The position numbers and the translations under genes were made by a program. Under the pieces are notes generated by a model that saw only the letters and a program-made list of their open reading frames with translations, was not told the origin of the DNA and did no database searches. Of a DNA stretch of 64,000 bases, positions 43,101 to 51,614 are shown one piece after another (positions within the stretch are counted from its first letter, which is position 1; the number at the start of each line of letters is the position of its first letter). This DNA is from Symplocastrum torsivum CPER-KK1 (GTDB taxonomy: Bacteria; Cyanobacteriota; Cyanobacteriia; Cyanobacteriales; Coleofasciculaceae), in the NCBI GenBank assembly GCA_019358875.1, contig JAHHIF010000020.1, positions 53,857 through 117,856 of the forward strand, in the 5' to 3' direction.

Positions 43101-43791
43101 GGTCTACATAGCGGCGCAGAATCGGCGATAAATAGGCATCCACAACAGTGGTATCGCCTCGGCTCACTAGCTTCATCAAGGGGCTAATTTCATGGGATAC
43201 TGAAACTTGAGAGAAACCAATCTCTAATGCTATGGTGGCTACTTCCTTCTCATGAGCTGGATAGCGGTAGCCATGCATAAGAGCGATCGCACAACTGCGG
43301 ATTCCAGCCTCGTAAGCTTCCTGCAAAGACTTCCTAACTTCCTCAAGATTGACAGGAATTAACTCTTCACCTTGAGCGCTATAGCGTTCCTCTACCTCAA
43401 TCACCCGCTCATACAGCATTTCTGGCAGGATAATCTGACGAGCAAAGATATCCGGGCGGTTTTGATAGCCAATACGCAGCGCATCTCGGAAACCTTTGGT
43501 GATTACAAGGACAACGGCATCCCCTTTTCGTTCCAATAGCGCATTCGTCGCTACTGTCGTCCCCATCTTCACCACTTCAATCTGCTTAGCCGGAATCGGG
43601 GCATCAGCAGGAATCCCCAAGATTTCTCGAATCCCCTGCACTGGCGCATCGGTGTAGCGTTCCGGGTTCTCCGACAGCAGCTTGTGAATGATTAACTGCC
43701 CATCCGGACGCTGCGCCACGATATCAGTAAAGGTTCCTCCCCGATCAATCCAGAATTGCCAACGGTTATTTCCAGGTGAAGATGCATTCAT
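40111..43791 (-). CDS. 5-oxoprolinase-like HyuA-HyuB fusion
   Basis: About 1226 residues, the length of ATP-dependent 5-oxoprolinases. The N-terminal half is HyuA-like (WIDRGGTFTDIVAQ, MGTTVATNALLER, SGPAGGIVGAV, SFDMGGTSTDVAH); the C-terminal half is HyuB-like (RLDFSCAIFDQQGQLVANAP, YVLNNPYNGGTHLPDVTV, RGHHADIGGITPGSMPP). It opens 5-oxoproline to glutamate with ATP, recycling glutathione breakdown products. The start ATG at 43791 (MNASSPGNNRWQ) is preferred over 43818. Residues about 516-526 (GAQGVAPLPQ) are encoded by an inserted palindrome. Confidence 0.93.
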   Translation of the reverse strand: MNASSPGNNRWQFWIDRGGTFTDIVAQRPDGQLIIHKLLSENPERYTDAPVQGIREILGIPADAPIPAKQIEVVKMGTTVATNALLERKGDAVVLVITKGFRDALRIGYQNRPDIFARQIILPEMLYERVIEVEERYSAQGEELIPVNLEEVRKSLQEAYEAGIRSCAIALMHGYRYPAHEKEVATIALEIGFSQVSVSHEISPLMKLVSRGDTTVVDAYLSPILRRYVDQVAGQLGGVGTPDAVSLQFMQSNGGLTDATAFQGKDSILSGPAGGIVGAVQTSAIAGFQKIISFDMGGTSTDVAHYNGEYERTFETEVAGVRLRTPMMSIHTVAAGGGSILQYDGARYRVGPESAGANPGPASYSKGGPLTVTDANVMVGKLQPEFFPKVFGLNGDLPLDAEVVRQKFQQLVAEIGDNRTPEQVAAGFLAIAVEKMANAIKKISLQRGYDVSDYTLCCFGGAGGQHACLIADALGMKQVFIHPFAGVLSAYGMGLADVRVLRERAVEAKLDEDLVNVGAQGVAPLPQLLEELATEAKQELHLDNTKGEEEIQLFQRVHLRYEGTDTALIVSFGNVAAMKQQFEAAHQQQYGFIAPEKGLIVEAVSVEVVQKTFTAEEPVIERKTEANPEPVATVQMYTTGAWHETPVFQREDLQPGDCISSPALIIEATGTNVIEPGWQAELTQRNHLVLKRIKPLDESVEVGTNVDPVLLEIFNNLFRSIAEQMGITLQNTSSSVNIKERLDFSCAIFDQQGQLVANAPHIPVHLGSMSESVGSLIEAYGDTLKPGDVYVLNNPYNGGTHLPDVTVITPVFVADSPTSSISSSPHVPLFYVASRGHHADIGGITPGSMPPTSTTVEQEGILLDNFKLVEQGHFREEELRQLLSSGTYPVRNLEQNIADLQAQIAANERGVQELRRMVKQYSLETVQAYMGYVQDNAEVSVRRAIASLKDGSFTAKLDDGSQIQVTITIDRNNRTAKIDFTGTSPQLQSNFNAPSAVCKAAVLYVFRTLVNDDIPLNAGCLKPLEIIIPEGCMLNPRYPAAVVAGNVETSQAITDALYGALGVLAASQGTMNNFTFGNGRYQYYETICGGSGAGADFDGTDAVHTHMTNSRLTDPEVLEWRFPVLLESFGIRPNSGGKGEHHGGNGVIRRLRFLEPMTAAILSSHRVVPPYGLQGGGSGALGRNYVERSDGTVEELGSTAVVEMKAGEMFTIETPGGGGYGSQAKL
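42216..42243. repeat. Palindromic repeat in frame inside the oxoprolinase gene
   Basis: GTAAGGGCGCAA (42216-42227) and TTGCGCCCCTAC (42232-42243) are 12-base arms with one mismatch and a CGCC loop. It shares GTAGGGGCGCA with the intergenic palindrome at 39763. It encodes GAQGVAPLPQ-type residues between the HyuA core and its C-terminal part. Confidence 0.7.
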
Positions 43792-43985
43792 GGAGTGCCT
43801 CTGTCGAAGTTGATGCAATTTAGCTCATAGTTACAATGATGAATCAGCATGGGTGTCCCTGATATTCTTTCGTCTTACGCGCTTGTGAGAAGCTAGAAGT
43901 CAGGTTAACCCCAGCTTGATACCGAGTTGCGTTTAAACGTGGGTCTTGCACCTACGCTGTCAGTCCGTCAAGGGTTTAGACTCCA

Positions 43986-44906
43986 ATGCCTTATTTAACC
44001 AATTCAAAAGATATCCAAAATTTGATGGCTAGGTATGCTCAATCACCAATCCTTTGGATTGATACAGAAGTTGCAGACCATCAAACTCGCAAACCTAAAG
44101 TATCTTTAATTCAAGTCTTAGATGACCCTACTGATTTAACGGGTGAACATGTTTCTATCCTAGATGTTCTTAATCACCCAGAACTGATAGAGTATTTTGT
44201 TGACAAAATCATTGTGAATCCTGCTGTTGAAAAAGTCTTTCACAATGCCAGTTATGACTTAAAGTTATTGGGCAAAACCAAAGCTCAAAATGTTACCTGC
44301 ACATTAGAACTTGCAAAAAAAATTCCCTACTACCTGTTGCAAGTCCGCAATCTGCAACTCAAAACCTTAGCAGAAGAATTATGCTACTTTCCACCCGTGG
44401 ATAAAACAGAGCAAACTAGTGACTGGGGGGTGCGTCCCCTAACAGCTAGTCAGCTTCATTACGCTAAAATGGACGCAATTTATGTAGCGCATGTGCATCA
44501 ACAACTACTGAAGCTGAATCGGCGCACTGAACCCGATCCAGCGACAGAAGATTTAACGGCACTTAGCGATCGCTATCAGCAGATTGCCTATCAATGGAAG
44601 CTGCTTGATACAGAAATGACACATCTCCAAGAACGTCTGAAAAAAGCAATGCAAGCGCAAAACGTATCAGAAACAGGGGTTTTTGAGCTGTCGAGTTACC
44701 ACCGAACTAGTAAGAAAGTTCAGTTTGACCAACTAGCAAAGCTGGCACAAGCGAAGGGAATTGAGCTAGATTTTCCTGTTGCCTTAACACAAAAGCTTCA
44801 GAAAGAACTGGGCGACATGATTGAACAACTGCAAGTAGAAGAGGAAGTAACCACGAATTGGCGGCTCTCAGCCAAAGACCAGAATGATGAGGAACTACCG
44901 TTTTAG
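43986..44906 (+). CDS. RNase D-like 3'-5' exonuclease
   Basis: 306 residues of the DEDD nuclease family. Catalytic residues: Asp and Glu in ILWIDTEVADHQ, Asp in FHNASYDLKLLG, and Tyr...Asp in LHYAKMDAIYV. The exonuclease domain fills residues 1-180; the rest is helical (WKLLDTEMTHLQERLKKAMQ) and is not a clear HRDC domain. RNase D trims tRNA and other RNA 3' ends. It is divergent from the oxoprolinase gene. Confidence 0.82.
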   Translation: MPYLTNSKDIQNLMARYAQSPILWIDTEVADHQTRKPKVSLIQVLDDPTDLTGEHVSILDVLNHPELIEYFVDKIIVNPAVEKVFHNASYDLKLLGKTKAQNVTCTLELAKKIPYYLLQVRNLQLKTLAEELCYFPPVDKTEQTSDWGVRPLTASQLHYAKMDAIYVAHVHQQLLKLNRRTEPDPATEDLTALSDRYQQIAYQWKLLDTEMTHLQERLKKAMQAQNVSETGVFELSSYHRTSKKVQFDQLAKLAQAKGIELDFPVALTQKLQKELGDMIEQLQVEEEVTTNWRLSAKDQNDEELPF

Positions 44907-44995
44907 CACAGAGATTTAATACTTATTTCCACAACAAAGTTCCATATTGGCTTTAACATTCATAGCGGACTACTTTAGTTCCGGAGATGGGTGCT

Positions 44996-46984
44996 ATGCT
45001 TGCTGATTTGTTAAGCCGTAAACAGACTCACTTTGTTCTGTGGCGTCCTGGAGCATTAGAACCTGCTCCTACTTTGTACATTGGTAACTTCCAAACTGGG
45101 AATTTACAATCATTTGAGAACTTTCGAGAAATTCCCCTAAACCAATCTGAGCAATACCTTGAATTGTGGGAGATTCCAGCACAAGAGTGTGGTTTAACGT
45201 CAGGACAGGTCTATTTCTACTGGTTTAAGGTACAAAATACTAATGTTTACAACAGTACGCCCTATATTCTTTACTGCACAGACCCGATAGCCTGGACTGT
45301 TGACCGCCGCGTTAGTGCCCCCGATGCTGCACAGACTGATGGAACAACGAGTGATGACCCTGCTAGTGTTGTGCTGTATCAAGATGGTCTACTAATTGCT
45401 TGTGACCCAGAGGGACAAACGGCAAATTGGGAAGGGGATGCGCCTGTAGATAGGCTACCCAACAATACTCAGTTAGTAATTTACGAGTTACCGACTCGCT
45501 GGACTCGGATTGAGGCTGAGGGAGAGAAAGCAATTGGAACGGGTACGTTTCGCGATGTGCTGTCGTTGTTGAATACAGAAGAAATTGCTCCTGATTTTCC
45601 AAGTATTTATGCTTTAGACAAGGGTCATGCTCATCTTGTTGAGTTGGGTGTTAATGCTTTGGAACTCCTACCCCCAGCGGATAGTGATGACAATCTGAAA
45701 TGGGGTTATGGGACAGCAAACTATTTTGCAGCAGATTTTAACTTGGGACACCCAGATTCCCAAGCTGCACCTACGGCTTCGACTGATTTAGTAGAACTGA
45801 TTAAGGCGTGTCATCAGCAGGGAGTGCGCTTTTTTTATGATGCGGTGATGGCATTCTCCCGAAATAATCCTTATAACAACATTAATTTTTCAGATTTTTA
45901 CATTCACTATGGTAATAGCGACCCAGAACAAGGTAGCCGAGAAGGTTTTGGGGGAGATTTGTTTAAGTACAACTACTACGTGGAGGGCTATCACCCAATT
46001 ACAGGAAAACGCGATCGCTTTGTGCCTGCCCGTGAGTATATGAAACTCCACATCGCCCACTGGATTGATTACTACCGAGTGGATGGACTGCGGTTGGATA
46101 GTGTCAACAATACAGGTAGCTACGACTTTTTGCAGGAGTTCAAAGATTATGCGCGAGCGCTTTGGGTAGAACGTGGGGGAAAAGGTGAAGACTTCCTCGT
46201 TGTTGGCGAAGAGTTAAGTGTACCTCTTGCCCTAGTCCAGCAAAATCGATTGGATGGGTTGTGGAACGAACGATTTAAGCACATCTTGCGACAAGTAATC
46301 TTAGGTAAGAGTGCTGGTGACGAACCTAGCTTTGAATGGAGTGTTCGCAAACTCATTGACTGCCGCCTCTTAGGGTTCAGCGATGGTTCTCAAGCAGTGA
46401 ACTACGTTACGTCTCATGATGTGGAAGGTTTTGGCAATCAACGCCTCTACAACTACCTGGAAGATAACGGAATTGTCCACAAAGAAAAACACATCAAACT
46501 TGCATTTGTATGTCTGCTTACAGCCGTCGGGATTCCCATGATTTTTGCGGGTGAAGAATTCGCTGACAAACATGACCTTTCACCCGATGAAGTCAAAGAC
46601 AAACAAGTTGACCCGGTTAACTACGCCCGCTTAGAGGATGATTGGCGTAAAGACATCTTTGATTATGTAGCGAGACTGGTTCACTTGCGGACAAGCGTCA
46701 AAGCCTTAGCGGTGAATGACACCCAGTTTATTCATGCTGATTTCACTGAAGGGAAACGGGTTGTCGTTTGGCAGCGAGGTGAGGGGGAAGAGTTCGTGGT
46801 TGTTGTGGCGAATTTTTCTGACTACGGTACGCCCAATGAAGCTGAATATGTAATTCCAAACTGGCCTAGCAAACCCGCCCATAAGCAATGGCGAGAAGTC
46901 ACGCAAGACCGAGTAGTTCCTGATGCCCAGGTGGGTAGAGAACCAATTTTTCCTTGGGAAGCAAAAGTTTACACATTAATCTAG
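44996..46984 (+). CDS. GH13 alpha-amylase family enzyme
   Basis: About 662 residues with an N-terminal beta-domain and a GH13 (beta/alpha)8 barrel. Catalytic nucleophile Asp368 is in VDGLRLDSVNN, acid/base Glu405 or Glu406 in FLVVGEELS, and the third Asp in NYVTSHDVEGF near residue 474. It acts on alpha-1,4/1,6-glucans, perhaps in glycogen metabolism, and resembles branching-enzyme-like or GlgX-like cyanobacterial proteins; the exact class is not clear. The ATG at 44996 has CGGAG at a good distance; the ATG at 44987 directly abuts it. Confidence 0.85.
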   Translation: MLADLLSRKQTHFVLWRPGALEPAPTLYIGNFQTGNLQSFENFREIPLNQSEQYLELWEIPAQECGLTSGQVYFYWFKVQNTNVYNSTPYILYCTDPIAWTVDRRVSAPDAAQTDGTTSDDPASVVLYQDGLLIACDPEGQTANWEGDAPVDRLPNNTQLVIYELPTRWTRIEAEGEKAIGTGTFRDVLSLLNTEEIAPDFPSIYALDKGHAHLVELGVNALELLPPADSDDNLKWGYGTANYFAADFNLGHPDSQAAPTASTDLVELIKACHQQGVRFFYDAVMAFSRNNPYNNINFSDFYIHYGNSDPEQGSREGFGGDLFKYNYYVEGYHPITGKRDRFVPAREYMKLHIAHWIDYYRVDGLRLDSVNNTGSYDFLQEFKDYARALWVERGGKGEDFLVVGEELSVPLALVQQNRLDGLWNERFKHILRQVILGKSAGDEPSFEWSVRKLIDCRLLGFSDGSQAVNYVTSHDVEGFGNQRLYNYLEDNGIVHKEKHIKLAFVCLLTAVGIPMIFAGEEFADKHDLSPDEVKDKQVDPVNYARLEDDWRKDIFDYVARLVHLRTSVKALAVNDTQFIHADFTEGKRVVVWQRGEGEEFVVVVANFSDYGTPNEAEYVIPNWPSKPAHKQWREVTQDRVVPDAQVGREPIFPWEAKVYTLI

Positions 46985-47135
46985 GGAGACGGAATCAACT
47001 GATTTTCCTGATGGAATGCTTCTTTAGCAGGAGGTACTTGAGTATCAAATCAACCAACCTGGTAGAAGCTGTTAGTAGAAACTCATAGAATATATAAATA
47101 CCAATGACAGGTAGCTAACCTCATAGGTAAAGACA

Positions 47136-47576
47136 ATGAAACTAGGAATGCTTGCAACTACTGCAATCACGACCACCTTCCTGATTCCTGCCTTCTCGGT
47201 AGGCTCAGCAAACGCGCAGACGTGTGAGGAAATGCTTTCGATCAGGAATGTAGTGGTCTTTTGCAAAAAATCTGATCGAAGCGCAGAAATTAACAAAATT
47301 TATCGTGAAGTTTTGGGGCGCGATGCCGAACCCGAAGGCTTAAGGGCATGGTCTCAGGAACTAAGTAGAAGTACCCTGAGAAACATTCGCCGTGAAATTG
47401 CTGAAAGTGATGAAGCTAGACTTGCCCTGAACCGCATTTATCAGGAAATACTTGGTCGCGATGTTGATAAGAACGGGTTGAAGACCTTTACCAAGACCTT
47501 GAAAAAGGATTGGTCACTTAATGATGTCCGTTCTTCTATTCAACAGAGTGAAGAGGCAAGGCAGAAAATAGGCTAA
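47136..47576 (+). CDS. Secreted DUF4214 protein
   Basis: 146 residues. A signal peptide (MKLGMLATTAITTTFLIPAF) is followed by two DUF4214 units: KIYREVLGRDAEPEGLRAWS and RIYQEILGRDVDKNGLKTFT. DUF4214 is found in extracellular and S-layer-associated proteins and resembles the phycobilisome-linker fold. Function unknown. A rho-independent terminator follows. Confidence 0.8.
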   Translation: MKLGMLATTAITTTFLIPAFSVGSANAQTCEEMLSIRNVVVFCKKSDRSAEINKIYREVLGRDAEPEGLRAWSQELSRSTLRNIRREIAESDEARLALNRIYQEILGRDVDKNGLKTFTKTLKKDWSLNDVRSSIQQSEEARQKIG

Positions 47577-47641
47577 TTGCACCAAGTTAATTTTGATGGA
47601 CTACAAACAAATTCCTCAAACTACCTTAGATTTGAGGTAAA

Positions 47642-47673
47642 GAAGGATGCCTAGTTGCGTCCTTCTCGTTTTT
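47642..47673 (+). terminator. Rho-independent terminator after DUF4214 gene
   Basis: GAAGGATGC, loop CTAGTT, GCGTCCTTC (one wobble pair) is followed by TCGTTTTT, a typical intrinsic terminator 66 bases after the stop. Confidence 0.75.
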
Positions 47674-47741
47674 ATCGCAGAAAGCCTAGAAGAAGGCAGA
47701 GGGCACTCTGTTTAGGTTGGTTTCATGGTACTAATTTTTCT

Positions 47742-48590
47742 TCAAAGAGAGCGAATTCCACGTTCTAAACCCTGTGTAATGCCAGTAAGAAAGTCTAAGT
47801 CAAGAGTTGCGATCGCATCACTTGCCTTGTGATAGTGGGGATTTCGCATAAATGCCGTATCCGTTACCATCATTGCTCGATAACCCTTGTCCCAAAATGA
47901 GGCATGGTCACTCTGTCGTGTCTGGCTAACCATTAAACCCCGATTTGGTACAGGTAACCACTCACTCGGTACTCCAGCGTTACGGATACTACGACTGAGG
48001 TGAATTAAGTCAGGAATTGTCGGCAAATTACCAATCAACGCAATGAAATCACCACGATTTGGGTAGAACCGTTCCAATCCGGCTGGGTAACGTTGCGAGT
48101 GAGGAGCCTGATTACAATAACCCAGCATTTCTAGAGAAAGCATCAGGCGTAATGGCTGCTGTTGTTGCCGCAAGTCAGCCGCATATTGAGCGCTTCCGAG
48201 TAAGCCGTATTCTTCCATATCAAATGCTACTAGCTGGATTGGGTAATTGGCGGGTTCCGTTGCGAAGGCTTTTGCCAACTCCAACAAGGCAGCAACACCT
48301 GTTGCATTATCATCGGCACCTGGGGTTCCAGGCACAGCGTCATAATGAGCACCAATTAATATTGGCGGTTTCTGTTTACGGCGACTAGTGGCGTTTGCAG
48401 GAAGATTGAGGATGAAATTCTGATGGGTTTGCCCGCGAATTGTAAATTCGTGGGTTTTGATTTCTCCCCATTGTTCTAACTCTTGGCGTATGTAGTGCTG
48501 CACATAAGAATGCCCAGCTTTTGCAAGATAGGGATCGCGATCGCGTACTATCTGCGTCAGGTGTGTGTGCAGAGATTCTTTTAAGTCCAA
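47742..48590 (-). CDS. M28 family zinc peptidase
   Basis: 282 residues with the M28 aminopeptidase core. Metal ligands: His and Asp in LIGAHYDAVPGTPGADDNATG, catalytic and ligand Glu in FDMEEYGLLGS, then a further Asp in MMVTDTAFMRN and His in PHYHKASD. It removes N-terminal amino acids from peptides. No signal peptide is evident. It converges with the DUF4214 gene. Confidence 0.88.
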   Translation of the reverse strand: MDLKESLHTHLTQIVRDRDPYLAKAGHSYVQHYIRQELEQWGEIKTHEFTIRGQTHQNFILNLPANATSRRKQKPPILIGAHYDAVPGTPGADDNATGVAALLELAKAFATEPANYPIQLVAFDMEEYGLLGSAQYAADLRQQQQPLRLMLSLEMLGYCNQAPHSQRYPAGLERFYPNRGDFIALIGNLPTIPDLIHLSRSIRNAGVPSEWLPVPNRGLMVSQTRQSDHASFWDKGYRAMMVTDTAFMRNPHYHKASDAIATLDLDFLTGITQGLERGIRSL

Positions 48591-48923
48591 GATTTGCTTC
48601 TCCTGTTGTTATGGGTAGTGTGAGTTAAGGAGTGTCAGCATCCAGCACAAGTGCGATCGCTTTTGCCACAATTAGAGTGAATTAAGCCCATAGACCTAGA
48701 TACAGCAAGGAAAACGAAAAAGCTGATACGCGACAAGCTGACGGCGTTCTGCTATATAGGAAAGAAATCAGCTATATTCTCAGTAAACACTAACGCTGTG
48801 ACCAGGTGGAGAGTAGCATAACTATTCCTGTATCAAATTTCAGATATAGTGGTAGCTCCTCTTTTAGTAAAGAAAGCGCTAGGTTAGTTGCAATAAATGA
48901 TAAAGCTGATGGGCTTGCGCTAG
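48591..48923. other. Gene-free stretch between peptidase and pentapeptide-repeat genes
   Basis: No gene or clear repeat. It must contain the divergent promoters of both neighbours. TGCTATATAGG near 48760 is a possible -10 region for the pentapeptide gene; nothing else could be supported. Confidence 0.4.
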
Positions 48924-50432
48924 ATGGCAAATGAGGAACATCTTGCTTTGCTCAGGCAAGGGGTAGAGGCTTGGAATGAGTGGAAGGCAAATAACCCTGA
49001 TATAAGACCTGATCTCAGCTTTGCGACAGGCAGTGGGATAATTATCAGGGAGGCAAAACTTAGTGGTGTAGACCTCAGTCGCGCTGATTTAAGTAGAGCT
49101 GATCTCAGTCGCGCTGACTTGATAGGGTCAAACTTAAGCGAGGCACACCTCAAAGAAGCATACCTGAGTGAGGCTGACTTGATTGGGGCAAACCTGTGTG
49201 AAGCATATCTGGGTGGAGCTGACCTGATTGGAAGTAATCTCATTGGAGCCAACTTAACTGAGGCGTATCTGAGTGGAGCTGACCTTAGCAAGGCAAATCT
49301 GAGTGGAGCCGACCTCGTTGGCGCAAAACTCATTGGAGCAAAACTCAGTGGGACAAATTTGAGTGGAGCAAAACTCACTGGTGCTAACCTCAGCGGCGCA
49401 TACCTTAAGGAGGCAAACCTCAAGGGAGCAAACCTCAAGGATGCCAACCTCACAGGAGCCAACCTCACAGGAGCAAACCTTCAAAGGACAAAAGCACTAG
49501 ATACCAATTTCAACAAAGCTACCTTAACGGGAGCTTGCTTAGAAGATTGGCATACCAACAGTACGACCAATCTTGAGGATGTAATTTGTGATTATGTCTA
49601 CCTAGGAGCTGAGCAACAGGAACGCACACCAACTCAGGGAAAATTTGCACCAGGAGAATTTACAAAGTTATTTCAAAAAGCTTTAGAAACCATTGATTTG
49701 ATATTCCAAAATGGCATTGACTGGAGAGCTTTTTTCGTTGCTTTTCAAAAGCTACAAATTGAGAGCAGTACTTTAGGACTATCTCTTCAATCACTTGAAA
49801 ATAGGACTAATGGTGCTTTTATTATTCGGATAAATGTTAACCCTGAGGTGAATAAGGAAGATATCGAAAATCACCTAAGACAAGAGTATGAATCTGCACT
49901 GAAATCGATAGATAAGGAATATCGATATCAGTTACAAGCCAGTTATGAACAGATAGCTCTCTATCGCCAGCAATGTGCAGACTTGACGGAAATTGTTAGA
50001 GTAATGGCGATGAACCCGATTAATGTTGAGATTAAAGCTTTAACAGAAGATAAAACAGTATCAGATGCTTCTATCAATGGTCAGTCGGGTAGTAATCTTG
50101 TCCGCTTTGCTAATCCCATCCAAGTTAGCAACAGCCAGCTCTCTATTCAATACGATTACATATCTAGGCAAACTCAAAACCTAAGAGAAACAGCAGCGAG
50201 AATTCAGAAGTTACTACAACAACTAGAGCAAAATTATCCTACTAGTACGCCATTAGAAAAACAGATGGTAGTACTTGAAGTTGTTAAGAAAATTGAGAGC
50301 AATCCAGCTTTGAAACAATGGGTGGTGCGGATTGTAAACGAATTTGACACTCAAGACTTGAAAAAGCTAGTTGATCATCCTCTAGTTAATGTTTTAATGG
50401 CAGCTTTGGAAGGCTATCTGGAAGTAGACTAA
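48924..50432 (+). CDS. Pentapeptide-repeat protein with helical C-terminal domain
   Basis: 502 residues. The N-terminal helix (MANEEHLALLRQGVEAWNEW) is followed by about 28 pentapeptide repeats at residues 45-190 (A(D/N)LSxADL type), which fold as a square beta-helix. From residue 220 there is a separate region (GKFAPGEFTKLFQKALETID, DWRAFFVAFQKLQIESSTLG) and a coiled-coil part (HLRQEYESALKSIDKEYRYQ, NLRETAARIQKLLQQLEQNY). This two-part design recurs in cyanobacteria; the C-terminal region may be an interaction or effector domain. Function unknown. Confidence 0.85.
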   Translation: MANEEHLALLRQGVEAWNEWKANNPDIRPDLSFATGSGIIIREAKLSGVDLSRADLSRADLSRADLIGSNLSEAHLKEAYLSEADLIGANLCEAYLGGADLIGSNLIGANLTEAYLSGADLSKANLSGADLVGAKLIGAKLSGTNLSGAKLTGANLSGAYLKEANLKGANLKDANLTGANLTGANLQRTKALDTNFNKATLTGACLEDWHTNSTTNLEDVICDYVYLGAEQQERTPTQGKFAPGEFTKLFQKALETIDLIFQNGIDWRAFFVAFQKLQIESSTLGLSLQSLENRTNGAFIIRINVNPEVNKEDIENHLRQEYESALKSIDKEYRYQLQASYEQIALYRQQCADLTEIVRVMAMNPINVEIKALTEDKTVSDASINGQSGSNLVRFANPIQVSNSQLSIQYDYISRQTQNLRETAARIQKLLQQLEQNYPTSTPLEKQMVVLEVVKKIESNPALKQWVVRIVNEFDTQDLKKLVDHPLVNVLMAALEGYLEVD

Positions 50433-50519
50433 TACGGTTAGGAGCAAATATAGCGGTTTCCTGGAAAGATGAGGTACAGCGGGAGGTGTGTGAAACTTGC
50501 GTAGAAAGAGCCAGGAAAC

Positions 50520-50546
50520 AAAAAAGCTGATAGCTTTATGCTATCA
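50520..50546 (-). terminator. Rho-independent terminator for the DUF928 gene
   Basis: On the minus strand TGATAGC, loop ATAAA, GCTATCA is followed by GCTTTTTTGTTT. It lies 55 bases after the DUF928 stop and would end the minus-strand cluster. Confidence 0.75.
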
Positions 50547-50600
50547 AGGGCTAAAGGGTAATAAGGAAGACTTACCTTGATATTGAAAGACTTCAAAAGC

Positions 50601-51500
50601 TTAGCGCTTGGCAAGACTTTGCCGCGTTTGCTTGGTCACTTTACTTAAGCCCACTTGGTCGAGGAGGGTGAGAAAATCTTCGGATAGAGAAATCCTGGAA
50701 TTCGGGCTTTGAGTAGCGATCAGAGCGAGGGCATCATACCAGAGTCCGGCTTGGGCATAAACGGCTGCGCGATCGCGGACTGCCAAAGATGACTCTGTTG
50801 CCCTCATCCCCATCGTTGCACGAGTGTTAGCCCCATTAGCTGACAATTGCTCCTCCAAAGCGGGTGGTATCGGTACGCGCTCAATCCAGCTATAAAAATA
50901 GGGATTTGCCGAAGGGCGCTTCGCGTTACAAACCACGGTAACAGACCAAGTGTAGATTTTTCCCGTTACAAGTTCTGGTCGGTCTTTGGGAAGTTCTAGC
51001 TGTACAATCCCAGCTTGGGGTGAGTCAATCTGTTTGACAAATACGGGTTGAGCAACTCCAGGTTCTACCAAGCTGAACTTCATCGGTACTGATACAGCTT
51101 GCGACAGGTGCCAGAAGAAGGTTGGATGTCCTAATGTGGTTTGTGCGGTGTAATCCTTGGACGGAATCAACAGCGTTACTAAGTCTCCTGGTAAAGACTC
51201 ATTACAACCGCGTGAACCCGATCCTTGGCTTCGTCGTGGGTTCCTCGCAACTGGCGGAACATAACGCATTCGTGAGCCTGTGGCTTGACTTAGCAACAGG
51301 GTTTTGTTGCCCTGCACAGCCGTTTCCTGGAATGGACTTGTCTTAGCGACCTGATTAGCAACGCTAGTTTGCACTAAGTCTAAATCCCTGAAGGGTTCAC
51401 TAGCTAGAGTTGAAGGCACGTTGACAAAACCAAGTAGCTGCACGGAAGTGAGCAAGGCTGTGCCTGCCACGGTAATGGCGAATTGTTGGGAAGTTGCCAT
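50601..51500 (-). CDS. DUF928 protein, exported
   Basis: 299 residues with an N-terminal signal or anchor segment. The central region matches DUF928: GCNESLPGDLVTLLIPSKDY, TTLGHPTFFWHLSQAVSVPM, GIVQLELPKDRPELVTGKIY and YTWSVTVVCNAKRPSANPYF. In cyanobacteria DUF928 genes commonly accompany CHASE2, TpsA and CHAT-TPR genes, as here, suggesting a periplasmic role in that secretion/signalling module. Function unknown. Confidence 0.82.
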   Translation of the reverse strand: MATSQQFAITVAGTALLTSVQLLGFVNVPSTLASEPFRDLDLVQTSVANQVAKTSPFQETAVQGNKTLLLSQATGSRMRYVPPVARNPRRSQGSGSRGCNESLPGDLVTLLIPSKDYTAQTTLGHPTFFWHLSQAVSVPMKFSLVEPGVAQPVFVKQIDSPQAGIVQLELPKDRPELVTGKIYTWSVTVVCNAKRPSANPYFYSWIERVPIPPALEEQLSANGANTRATMGMRATESSLAVRDRAAVYAQAGLWYDALALIATQSPNSRISLSEDFLTLLDQVGLSKVTKQTRQSLAKR

Positions 51501-51614
51501 ATCGGTTAAGTGCTACTTTCGAGTTTAGTTTCCTAACATAATTTTCAGTAACTGTAGTAGTTCACCCTCATTATCGAAATCTATCTTAACTGCTACTACA
51601 ATCTAGTAGCGAAA

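Noticed and set aside
48920..49468. Long open frame opposite the pentapeptide repeats, rich in RFAPLRFASL-type units
   Set aside because: It is the antisense image of the pentapeptide-repeat codons and has no start signal or family match.
49080..49500. Regular short spacing that could suggest a CRISPR array
   Set aside because: The 15-base period is that of pentapeptide codons in an open reading frame, not repeat-spacer units.
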